A stretch of 64,000 bases of DNA from Siderastrea radians (taxonomy: Eukaryota > Cnidaria > Anthozoa > Scleractinia > Rhizangiidae), in the NCBI GenBank assembly GCA_964017195.1, contig OZ024891.1:9833182-9897181 (forward strand). Direction: 5' to 3'. Shown piece after piece: positions 54,834 to 64,000 of the stretch. The notes below the pieces were generated by a model. The model ran no database searches. It had not been told where the DNA came from and was given only the letters and a program-made list of their open reading frames with translations. The position numbers were made by a program, and so were the translations under genes. Numbering within the stretch: position 1 is the stretch's first letter; every line of letters starts with the position of its first letter.

Positions 54834-55070
54834 AATTGTTTGTGGTCCTTCTTGGGCCTGTACAATAGTCCGAAGCCCTCCGAATATTTGTATAGTTATT
54901 CCATCTAGGATATCCAAGGTATCCCTAACTTCATCAAGAAAGGCAAGTATCCTCGAGGACTTCCAAAACTCGCTGATTATTTTTTAAAGGCCACCGAAAA
55001 CCTTCCAAAGAGCAACGAACATCATCCGAAGGCCATCGAACAGAATCCCATGACCTAATATTTTAGGAAA
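54834..55070 (+). other. Unidentified possible coding tail next to LINE breakpoint
   Basis: Immediately after the LINE break, ATTCCATCTAG is followed by an open stretch reading DIQGIPNFIKKGKYPRGLPK then LADYFLKATENLPKSNEHHP and a stop near 55058, with AATAAA about 70 bp further on. It could be a terminal exon of an unknown gene or the tail of another mobile element. An antisense frame is also open over the first part. No family is recognised. Confidence 0.25.
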
Positions 55071-55079
55071 TGCATGCTG

Positions 55080-56500
55080 AAAGTGTGTTTCCCGAAGGTT
55101 ATATGAAATATTTCCACATGCTATGAATAAAAGAATTTTTCCAAAAAAATATTAACGATCCGTTTCTTGGAAGATTACTGTTTGGTTAAAATGATCGAAA
55201 AGCCTTTTTGTTTTGTTGTTGTTGTTGTTGTTTAATATTCTATATAAGATTCGCAAAGGACTATCAAGGGGTGTCTATCGAAAAGTTCTGACAGTAACGA
55301 CAGGACACTTCAAAATGAGAGCTGCGATGGAATTTAGTCAAAAGAAGTGAAATCTTACTAAGTTTTTTCATCAGTTCATTTTGTTACCCAGAGATACGGT
55401 ACACGTTTGTCCGTGGAAGAAGTGATAAAGAAAGGTTATAAAACCAAGATAAACGTAACGAGAATCTAGCTCTGCGTTAGCGAGAAAAGCCAGCTGTTCT
55501 TATTATTAAATCGAAGATATCATTTTTAAAGATCGATGTGAGATATAACAAATAAACGCAACTTTTCAAAATTGCTATAAAAAGTTGACAATATGTATGG
55601 CTTGACACTTCCTTTGATTTTAATTATGCTGTCAGTAAAATCAATTTGTCAAGTCACTACATTAGAGTGTCAAACGTGAGGATATTCTTGTTAGTATAAC
55701 AACGTTCTATTCCACTTTGAAACTGATCTTGATGCGTTTTGCATTAATTTGTTATTCCACACGACCCTTTTTTTTCACTTACATGACTTAAACCTGTAAA
55801 AAAGTTCCGTTATTAACAGTGACTTCAGCTGTCCTTGTGATAGACCACCGGCCTATTACAGATTTGACACGCTTGTTAATGGCTGGCCTTGGTTTTGTAA
55901 GTATTTCAAAATTTTGATACCTGGTTTGACAAAACAAAAACAAACAAACAAACAAACAAACAAAAACCAGAATAAAAATGACCCACTACTTCAATCTTGT
56001 AAGTTTAAATGTTATATTTTATACAGAGGCGGTAACGATGTTTTTGCCGCATTCTATAATATAAAATAAGAAATCACCAACTGAAGACTTTTTTCTTTTT
56101 AACAGGGATAATGCATTTAAATATTATTCCTTTTTGAACTATGCTGAATCATGAGAGCTTACTGGAGGGTAGTAAAGGCTGTCTATCTTAGTTGCACTGT
56201 GCGAAATAAATATTCAGGCACTGGGCTAGAAACCAACCCATGTGACTGGGGGAAAAAAGGTAATTACGAACAGGAGTTTGGCAAAACTAGAGTTGAGAAA
56301 TGGGATCCGTTTGACGCAAATATGAGCTGTGGATTAGGATTAAACCTTCCATCCCCATCCTCCTAGAGACCCTCTATTACTGCAATTACAAAGCATAGTA
56401 ATAATAGTATAATAATAGCATAATATAATAATAGCATGCTAATTATAGTAATGACAGCATAGTAAAAGCAAGGAGACACACTTCTAGATCCCTTAAATAT
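55080..56500. other. Unassigned stretch
   Basis: AT-rich DNA with an AAAC microsatellite at about 55936-55965. The plus-strand open frame 56151-56366 has no recognisable domain. Confidence 0.4.
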
Positions 56501-56503
56501 GGC

Positions 56504-56509
56504 TTTATT
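56504..56509 (-). terminator. Possible gene C poly(A) signal
   Basis: AATAAA on the minus strand about 480 bp past the gene C stop codon. It is a candidate only. Confidence 0.35.
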
Positions 56510-56985
56510 GAAATTACGTCAGTGAAAAATGACTTCTCTAAGTAACTTTTAGTTTTTCCGTCTCGTGGTTTTCTTTAAAGCACACTTCTTGCTTGTCAAC
56601 TTGTTAATCTGTTTTGACAGGAAACAATATAATTAGTAAGACAGCACTTAAGCAGTAACACTTGTCAATCAGCATTCAGTCAATCAACTGAAACTTCTGA
56701 AAACTCTCAACTCAGTGACCGTTATTCACGATTAGGATATCCATGCACTATAAGTTAAAAAAAAAACCAGCAACAGCAACAATTAAGACTTAAATTGTGC
56801 AATATACACTCTCGTTCAAATACATACGGAAATTAAATTCATGAAATTGTCTCTTACGGCTGGTTTATCTTATGGAGACCTCCTAAGTACGATCTATCTG
56901 TGCAACTATACATTATAAACGTTTGTTTTGATTAACATATCCCGTTTTGACTCAGTAAAAAGATATATTTATGCTGCTTACACTC

Positions 56986-57153
56986 TTATTCAGCTTCACA
57001 CGAAGCTTGGAGCACACTGTTCAGTCTTACGAAGAGGTCCTCAAACTTGTCAACGTGGATGACATTCGCTGGTTTGCCATTGGCAATCTCTTGTAATTCA
57101 CTATAATCGATACCCGAACCCACTCCAACGGCGATCATTTTCACCTTTTTGCT
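56986..57153 (-). CDS. Gene C exon 9: end of second vWA, stop
   Basis: Follows the acceptor CATATCTTTTAG. It encodes SKKVKMIAVGVGSGIDYSEL, QEIANGKPANVIHVDKFEDL and a tail ending CEAE-stop, the last beta strand and C-terminal helix of a vWA fold. Confidence 0.85.
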   Translation of the reverse strand, partial: SKKVKMIAVGVGSGIDYSELQEIANGKPANVIHVDKFEDLFVRLNSVLQASCEAE

Positions 57154-60100
57154 CTAAAAGATATGAATAAGGAATGAATAGAAGATGGTTTATTTTAAGA
57201 GTTAATAGTTTTTCAAGTCTTACAGCTGGGCCCACGCTCAAAACGAAAATAAACTAAGTTGTGCAAAATATTTTGTCCTACAACTCCATCGAACTCTTAT
57301 CGGCAGAACCCATAAAAAGGAAAAAAATTGTTAACTGAAGATTCCTCAATGGTTCGCTGGGACCATTTCTACATCTGGGTGGAAAAAGAAAACAAATTGA
57401 ATACCACCGCTGCTTAGGTTGAACGCCGGACGCGTTAACCATTACTTATTAACCAGGAAAACTAGTAGAAATAAAACAAGATTTGTAGCGACATTAGGGT
57501 AGCCGTTTGGTAGCACCTTTTCTACGCCTACCCTAATTTAGGCTTCGTTCTCACAACTGACGTTCGTACAACGTTCAGCAACGTGCAATCTCATGCAACT
57601 CGCTTAAGTGCTGGAGGAAGTCGCAGATATACAAAGTCCATGCTCTTTCCCCTGGTATATAGATGATGAAAGGTCAGACATTTCCACACACTTACAACAA
57701 GTGGTGCTAGTACAGTGGGATAAGCTTTGCTACCACTGTTCGTCTTTCCGTCTGTGATCACCACAAGCACGTTTGGTTTATCGCCACGATCTCCTCCAGC
57801 GGAACTGAAGAGTCCAGAGTTGGCCATCTGAAGGGCAATGTCGGTTCGTGTTCCTCCACCAGTGTAAGAGATCCTGTTTTGTTAAAGTCCCAGTTTCAGT
57901 ATTTCTGCATCTTATTCCATATGCTATTGCTATGAGGTGTTGGTAAAGATTTTTTTGGGGGGGCTAAATTATGTTCGCCAAGAGAGGACGACTTATCAAT
58001 CAATCTTGTATTGGGCTATTTTGGGCCGCATGTGAGGAACAGAAGTGCCAATACAAACATAAATATATAATATTGAGACAACGGCCCTTGCATATCAGTA
58101 ATCAAACGCTGTGTACATGTATTTTGCTACAAGACAGGCGAAGTACTTTTGCCTTAAAAAATGGCAAAAGTAAATATCTCCAAACGATTCACAAAAGATT
58201 CTCCTAGTGTAATCCAATTACTTCGTTGGTTATGAGCTCATGTAAGACAGGGTTAAGTGAAAAATAATTTTTGGATAATAATACTGGTTAATGATGTTTG
58301 TCATGGCAGAGGGAGTCTGTGAGTTGACATCAGCGAATTTAACGGCCAGATGAGCGCTCGACTGGTACGCAATTATCCCAACACGGGTGCCGTGGGAAGA
58401 AATCTGGAACCTGTGGACCAAAGTGCGGACAAAACTCTTGGACTTGTCAAAGCTTGCAGAACCTACAGATCCTGAACGATCCATGATGATACCAACATCC
58501 ATGGCATGTTGACATGGTGGAGGTTGAGAGTCTGTGGAACGAAACATAAAAAAGCTTACTTTGGTACAACATTATGTAGGTAAAACTTTCGCCTAGACCG
58601 TAAATGTCCAGCAAAAACACAACTGCCGAGTGTATCACCTCAGTGTACTTCTAAAAATCACAGGTAATTCAATTTCCATGGATATGAGTAGATAAATAAC
58701 CGCCGAGTTGGTTATAGTCCTCTTATATCCATCAATTACAACTGAAAAGATCGTTTTATCAAACCACTTCTTACAAAAAATTACGAATTTTAAGGAGCAA
58801 AGAAAATTCTTCTTTGTTTCACTTTGTTTCAATCTTACCTGGTTGACAAGATGCGAACAGGACATTGTTCTCATTGTTCACAAGCTCGTCAAACTTGTCC
58901 ACGTGAACAACGTTTTCACGTTTTCCGTCAGCAATTTCCTCCAGTTCGTCCTCATTAATTCCTGATCCCACACCAACTGCTATCATCCTCACATTCTTAC
59001 TCTGTAAAGTAAGTAGCAGTAATCATTACTTTTAGAACGCAGAGTACCAGAGTAGCAAATGATGTACATGTAGATGTATTTACTAAAGAAATATTCTAGA
59101 ATGCGGATTCCCAATCCGAAAGGGGAGATTTCCTTTATATATAAGAGGCGGTCGAAGGAAGGGTACAGCAGTACAACCACCTATTTTCTGGTCTCTACAC
59201 CTACTAGAAAGCGTGAGGTGCATGGATGGCCAGGAACAGAAACTCTTACAACGCTAACAATTAAGAGTTAAATATGAGCGAAATCTCTCAGTCTAGTGGC
59301 GTATACCAGTCACAAGGTACCGGGCGCTCTATCTATTGACACGGTTGAGTGCAAAAGTCCAATGTTCAAGCGACAGACATCCGAAATTTTAAAAAACGAA
59401 CTAGAGGATCCCGCATTACCTTCAATGGAGCCAGAACTGTTTTGTATGGTTTACTTCCAGCGTTCGTCTTGCCATCCGTCATCACAATTAGCACGTTAGG
59501 CTTGTCACTTCGGAGTCCGCCTGCGCTAGTAAACAGATGGCTATTGGCAAGTTCGATAGCTATGTCAGTGCGCGTATATCCAGAGGTGTATGGGATGCCT
59601 CTTATCAGCTTGGTCATAGCATCTGGCGTCTGGTGCTGGACATCCGAAAACTTGACTGACACTTGGGCATTGGAATGGTACGGGATGATGCCGATGCGCG
59701 TACCGTGTGATGAGATTTGTAACTTATGCACAAGTGATATTACAAACGCTTTCGCCTTCTCAAAGTTGGCAGCACCAACCGAGCCGGACCTGTCCATGAT
59801 CACACCAATGTCAATGGGTCGTTTACAAGATGAAGGCGTTGCGGGAGCTATGGAAAACAAAGGAACAAATTTTAGTATGGGGATGAGCCACTTCATTTTT
59901 TGCCGTTTTGGCTGTATAAGTTGCTCTGTCCCAATCGAAAATTATACCATTAATTTTCTGTTAAAAGTTGAAGTTGAAAGTTGTTGCCAAACATGCATGT
60001 TAAACTGTTTCGAAGAAGTGTGTTGTCCGTTGATGCTTCCCAACCAGCCAAACATTTGGATGTCAATGAACATTTAAGAATAACTTTTTAAAAAAAATTG

Positions 60101-63100
60101 TTGAGGGTGGACCCTCATGAATTTCAAAGGATGGGAGAACTTCAACAATTCAGAAATATATTATCATTAGCCGATATGTAAATATTCGGGATATTTTGGA
60201 GTCATCTGGATGCTTCTTTTTCCAGAGTCGTTTATTTGCCTTGAATTACCAGAATTATGATACAAACTTCAAAATGAGGCCATTTAATCTATAGTGGCAT
60301 CTGTATAGTGGCAACTCTTAATTGTGGCTCGAAGTGTTAAGCATATAGCGAGAGAAACGAAGAAAACCAGTGTACATGTTTAAAAGCTGGAAAATTCAAA
60401 TTGGTGGTTACCTTGTTTCTCTGTACAGTAACGGAGACTGCACACAGGCGTCTTTGGCAGTTGATAGACGTAAAAATCTCCACAGTTGCGGACCTTTATA
60501 TTGGTACTCCATTGACAGCAATTGCTGTTCCAGTGGAAGCAGACCTTTCTCGTCACAACACCTTGCTCTTCAGTGGGATGACCTCCCTGAAGCCAGCCAG
60601 GAGCATGCGTACCACACCGATTTTTCGGCACACAAGATGTAGGCATTGCATTTCCTGCGGCACCCATAAAACGGTGCCATTTGCCAACTGTCGGCAGGTT
60701 TCTCTGATCGCAATACAAATTCCCTCCTTTGAATTCCTTTGAACGCGTGTGGTCGCTGTTTACCACATAAATGGAGCTTTTGCATTCAGGTGGAACGTAA
60801 ACTGGAAAATACAACATCGATACATGTAAATGTCTTTTCATTCTCGAAGCAAAATTTCGTTCCGTGTAATATGGTTCTATTGCTATCAGGTTCGAGTTAA
60901 GTACAGGTTTTCTTTAATTCGCCTTACAAAAATACAAAAAGAGCAAAAAAAGAAACGAAATTACTAAATACGTGGAAAAGAAACCTACAGAAAAAACAAT
61001 ACGGTTATAGGCTTAAGAGTGTTTGAAAAAATATTCAAAAGTTGGACAATTCAAGTAAAAGGTATTGAATAGATCTTGTGTTTCTGTTTGCAATGCTATA
61101 CCAGGTAGTTCTAACTTGTAAATTTGTGAAGGAAATACGAAAGTTTAAGAATTCAAATGAAATTTTTTGCTGAACCACTGTTTAGTGATGAAAAGCTTCA
61201 GTTTATACTGAAAAGCACTTTCAATTTTCCATTTTACGTTGTGTAATGTGTCTACCTTTTTTTGTCCGAGTAAAATGTGATTATTGAAATTTACTGAGGC
61301 TGTAGTTCTGAGTATCATGCTGGACGAGTTTTGATTCTCTGGGTTAATACATCAGGTGTGACCATTCTAAGCTACTGAGCAGTGCTTTTCGGTGGTTCTG
61401 TAGATTGTGTTGTGCGGAGAGGTTCCAGCTTTTATGTTTGTGGATGTCAATCTTTAACTGGTGCTGTTTTTTGGTGGTCAGTGGAGGTGTTGTGTATTTA
61501 CGTACCTTGATCACAGTTTTTGCCAGTGAATCCTCGCGCACATGAACAGGTGTATCCTCCTCTAGTATTGCGGCACGCTGCACCATTTTTGCAGGGCTTT
61601 GCAGTTGAACATTCATCCACGTCTGAAAAAAGAATGCCACTTCAGGAAAAGTTTAAGGCGACCAGTTTTTTTTTCTATCATTTTTTCCCAGAGCATTAAA
61701 GGGGGACAACAAATAATATTCGTAAAAACTCAAATTCTTTCTAGTGAACACAATTTAATCTAAACGAAGACAATTCTTCGTTATTTTCATTTTCACACTA
61801 AAAAGTGAATCTTCCCATAAAAATCATCTTTCTTTCATACTGTACCTGTTAAGGCGTTAAAATTCCTGGTTTGGTATGACTCAAGGCTGGTTTTCATATG
61901 ATTACAACCCATTGCAGACGATTTCAAAATCCAAAACAACAAATAAACAAGCAAAAAAATCAACGATCATATGGAATCAAACTTTGGCGATCGTCTGCGA
62001 TTCTGAGATTGTAATGGTCTTCAATCAATTGAAATCATGCTATCACATGGAAACCAATTTCTGCGATTGTCTACGATCGTCTGCAATCAAAGGTAATGAA
62101 AATTCATCCCATTATAGTTCGTATTCGGTCAGTTCTGCTGACGTAAAGATAATGCAGGCGGAACATATCACTTTATCTGCGATCATTCGAGATATATTTG
62201 AAATCATATGGAAACAAATTTTTCCAACTGAGCAAATAAGCAGTAAATACGGTATCTTCATCGCTTGGGAGCACATGGAACCAGCCTTTAGGGTGTTATG
62301 ATCTTAATCCTGATTCCTTTTGGCGTAAAAGCCGTACAGATGATAGAAAACATAATTGCTTGTCAAAATCGGTTCCTTGAAGGATAAAAATGACTCGGGC
62401 TACACCCGCAAACAGTTTTTGGTATCTTTTAGGCGTTTTTTTTTACAATTTAAGAGATGAGCGAACCCTGTTAGTTGAACTCAGGACCACCGAGAAACAA
62501 ATCCAACCAGTGGTCGGTGCGGGACTCGAACTCGGGACCCCTGGGTTGTGAGTCCAACGCGCTAACCACTCGGCCACGCTGCCTCCCCATACTTCAGGTG
62601 TGGACATGTTTTTGAACAACACCCGTTGAATAAATGCAGCGATAGCATCAAAAAGCGATTTGTCAGTTCAGCAGGTTACCTTGTTCGCAGTTGCTTCCTT
62701 TGTAGCTAGGATGGCAGTTACATTTGTATCCATCACCGTCTGGTTGGCACGTTCCACCGTTCTGGCAAGGGTTTCGAGTCTTGCACGTGTCTGATGGAGA
62801 CATTTCCAGAGTGTTAAATTTGATATTTTATCAGGGGGTTATGCCAGTATTGCAATTTTTCTCGTAATGAGTAATCCCTCAAAAGATTTTGTAAATCCTG
62901 ATTCAAGGAGATGCATCAAAATTTTGTACATAAAATAAATTAATAAAGGGGAAATGATCACGTCGTGAACGTGAACTCCGTTTGGCAAAGACGTGGAAAA
63001 AGGGAAGTTTTTATATCCACATCAACTCCTTCTTCTTTTTACCCCAATATCACTGAAAAAATTATATGCATGAAGCAATGCATCATTTTCAAAGTTAAAT

Positions 63101-63627
63101 CTCATTCAAAGCACCTTTACTTACAATTAACCCTGCGAAGTGTTTCGATTAAAAAAAACTTGGCTTTCTTCTGACAATTCAAATTTAATAATGGCTGCGA
63201 AGAAGCCAAGTCAAAGTCAAAGTCAAAGTGAATGCTATTAACTTACTATGCCCCTGGTTTCCACAGTAACGGAGGTAACAGTTCTGGGGTCTGGGCAACT
63301 TATACACATAGAATGCGCCACAGCTGCGGACAGTAATCGTCACGCTCCACAAACAAACATTTCCGTTCCAGGTGAAGCAAACCTTGCGAGAAACTGCTCC
63401 ATCGTCTTTGGAAGGATGTTGACCATTCATCCAGCCCGGTGCATGCGTACCACAGTGATTGATCGCCACTGCTGAAGTGGGAATTCTTGTTCCTGCTGCA
63501 CCCGAGAAACGGTACCACTTAGGGGAAGAGGCGAGGTCGTTGCGATCACACTTGAGTATGTTCCCTCTAGCTGTCGAGGCACGATCAGCAGAGCTGAGTG
63601 TGGTGTAGCTTGAGCATTCGGCTGGCG
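56986..63627 (-). CDS. Gene C: D8C-EGF-EGF-D8C-vWA-vWA secreted protein (5' partial)
   Basis: Nine exons join in phase: 63627-63247, 62790-62680, 61622-61506, 60801-60412, 59847-59420, 59001-58839, 58531-58285, 57873-57696 and 57153-56986, ending at a stop. They give 727 residues in view. The first exon is phase 1, so at least a signal-peptide exon lies beyond the window. Domains: D8C (1-127), EGF (128-164), Ca-type EGF (165-203), D8C (204-333), vWA (334-530), vWA (531-727). D8C modules occur in uromodulin, GP2 and OIT3 relatives; vWA domains bind ligands through a metal-ion site. No membrane segment follows the last vWA, so a soluble or matrix protein is likely. An adhesion or extracellular-matrix role is inferred. 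Confidence 0.87.
57696..57873 (-). CDS. Gene C exon 8: middle of second vWA
   Basis: A 178-nt exon encoding ISYTGGGTRTDIALQMANSG, DKPNVLVVITDGKTNSGSKA and YPTVLAPLV. It carries the MIDAS threonine (GGGTRTD) and aspartate (ITDG). The donor is GTAAGT. The matching part of the first vWA is fused in one exon, so this gene has gained or lost an intron between the repeats. Confidence 0.87.
58285..58531 (-). CDS. Gene C exon 7: start of second vWA
   Basis: Begins after TTTCGTTCCACAG in phase 1. It encodes AMDVGIIMDRSGSVGSASFD, KSKSFVRTLVHRFQISSHGT and RVGIIAYQSSAHLAVKFADV. The MIDAS DRSGS motif is intact. The donor GTATTA is weak, but the phase-2 join to ISYTGGG restores a typical vWA. Confidence 0.83.
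58839..59001 (-). CDS. Gene C exon 6: end of first vWA
   Basis: A 163-nt exon encoding SKNVRMIAVGVGSGINEDEL, EEIADGKRENVVHVDKFDEL and FASCQP, with a GTAAGA donor in phase 1. It is homologous to exon 9. Confidence 0.87.
59420..59847 (-). CDS. Gene C exon 5: first vWA, main part
   Basis: A 428-nt exon after TTTTCCATAG, with donor GTAATG. It encodes RPIDIGVIMDRSGSVGAANF, SSHGTRIGIIPYHSNAQVSV, IPYTSGYTRTDIAIELANSH and KPNVLIVMTDGKTNAGSKPY. All MIDAS elements (DxSxS, Thr, Asp) are present. The intron codons just upstream, from ATG 59896, continue in frame into the exon and read as a signal peptide (MKWLIPILKFVPLFSI). Confidence 0.9.
60412..60801 (-). CDS. Gene C exon 4: second D8C domain
   Basis: A 390-nt phase 1-1 exon encoding KWHRFMGAAGNAMPTSCVPK, NRCGTHAPGWLQGGHPTEEQ, GVVTRKVCFHWNSNCCQWST and NCGDFYVYQLPKTPVCSLRY. 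The CGTHAPGWL and VCFHW motifs are diagnostic of the uromodulin/OIT3 eight-cysteine module. Two extra cysteines relative to the first D8C (TSC and NCC) are present. Confidence 0.9.
61506..61622 (-). CDS. Gene C exon 3: calcium-binding EGF domain
   Basis: A 117-nt phase 1-1 exon encoding DVDECSTAKPCKNGAACRNT and RGGYTCSCARGFTGKNCDQ. The DVDEC start, Asn after Cys3 and GGYTC pattern are the calcium-binding EGF signature. Donor GTACGT. Confidence 0.9.
62340..62588 (-). repeat. tRNA-derived SINE
   Basis: The minus strand begins with a tRNA-like head: A-box TGGCCGAGTGG near 62578-62568 and B-box GTTCGAGTCCC near 62531-62521. It is followed by a non-tRNA body (CTGGTTGGATTTGTTTCTCG and onward). The head is joined directly to the body and lacks a normal tRNA 3' end, so it is a SINE, not a tRNA gene. 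It lies in gene C intron 2. Confidence 0.78.
62680..62790 (-). CDS. Gene C exon 2: EGF-like domain
   Basis: A 111-nt phase 1-1 exon encoding TCKTRNPCQNGGTCQPDGDG and YKCNCHPSYKGSNCEQ, six cysteines in EGF spacing. Its SYKG turn and exon phase match the EGF exons of genes A and B. Donor GTAACC. Confidence 0.9.
63247..63627 (-). CDS. Gene C exon 1 in view: first D8C domain
   Basis: A 381-nt phase 1-1 exon following TTTCTTTAACAG, with donor GTAAGT. It encodes APAECSSYTTLSSADRASTA, KWYRFSGAAGTRIPTSAVAI, NHCGTHAPGWMNGQHPSKDD and CGAFYVYKLPRPQNCYLRYC. Exactly eight cysteines are present. Upstream exons, including the start, are outside the window. Confidence 0.9.
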
Positions 63628-64000
63628 CTGTTAAAGAAAGCAGATTAAAACAGAAATAAATCATAAACCACTAACAGATTTTATTTGAGCGACAAATTTG
63701 TTTTCATTCTGCGTGGGTGCGTTTGTAAGTGAGCATTAAATTGCGAAAAGTCAGAGTTGTGTGGCTTACTAGATGACAGCGTGAAGAAAGAACAGCAGTA
63801 CTAAATTCGAAGTAGTGAAGAAGAAACTTTCAAGCAAAGATTAATTAGATTTATTTATTTATTTATTTATTAGATTTATTTATTTGATTTATTAGATCTG
63901 AGAGTTGCGTTTATGGTCAAAATGAAATAAAAGGTACTTTGATGCAGCAGTGGCTGGAAGAAAGTGGATTTCCTGATAGAAGAACAGAAAGGGAAAGGTT
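63628..64000. other. Upstream intron of gene C, window edge
   Basis: No exon was found here. A TTTA-rich simple stretch lies at about 63848-63900. Confidence 0.5.

Noticed and set aside
54723..54917. Minus-strand frame antisense to the LINE end
   Set aside because: Half of it is the antisense of LINE coding sequence. The remaining part is open on both strands and not supported.
62510..62588. Functional tRNA gene on the minus strand
   Set aside because: Pol III boxes are present, but the head runs directly into a SINE body and lacks a tRNA 3' end, so it is a tRNA-derived SINE.

Overview
The window looks like a piece of a repeat-rich, AT-rich cnidarian nuclear genome, most likely a stony coral or another anthozoan. 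It has split genes with canonical GT-AG introns (mostly phase 1), secreted multidomain proteins built from EGF, vWA and uromodulin-type D8C modules, Penelope-like and L1-like retroelements, a tRNA-derived SINE and many hairpin or MITE-like repeats. There is no bacterial operon structure, and most long open frames are not genes. Species and family identities come from reading the sequence only; nothing was searched.

Host genes. Three related multi-exon genes can be assembled with consistent splice phases. Gene A (minus, 45754 to 38627, five exons, 999 nt, 332 aa, complete) encodes a signal peptide, a 38-residue fragment of a vWA domain, one EGF domain and four Tudor-like units on two exons. 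Gene B (plus, 11085 to 15878) is its paralog with the same exon lengths for the vWA fragment (114 nt) and the first Tudor exon (342 nt). Gene C (minus, from beyond the window edge through 63627 to 56986, nine exons in view, 727 codons plus stop) encodes D8C, EGF, EGF, D8C, vWA, vWA. The vWA fragment exon of genes A and B matches the beginning of the vWA exon of gene C, so the family seems to have grown by exon shuffling and truncation.

Layout. 1-880: repeat and unassigned DNA. 881-11031: a transposon nest with 0.65-kb inverted outer arms, pieces of Penelope-like elements in both orientations, and a second inverted repeat pair (3659-4618 and 8396-9370). 11085-15878: gene B, whose third intron holds an ACTC/ACCC satellite with an exact 680-bp duplication. 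14313-17309 is duplicated at 20947-24059, giving a second intact copy of the last gene B exon (22114-22466). That second copy is interrupted by a 6.3-kb element with long terminal inverted repeats (24060-30372), and its right border continues at 30373-30409. 30.4-37.2 kb: minisatellites, MITEs and microsatellites. 38.6-45.8 kb: gene A. 45.8-49.5 kb: MITEs. 49.5-54.8 kb: a decayed L1-like LINE whose ORF2 start is tandemly triplicated. 57-63.6 kb: gene C.

How they fit together. All three genes appear to encode secreted proteins. Gene C is a typical extracellular adhesion or matrix-type protein with intact MIDAS residues. Genes A and B couple an EGF module to Tudor-like barrels, a fold normally known from intracellular proteins. 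This pairing, its duplication, and a conserved alternative signal-peptide start overlapping a splice acceptor are the most interesting signals here.
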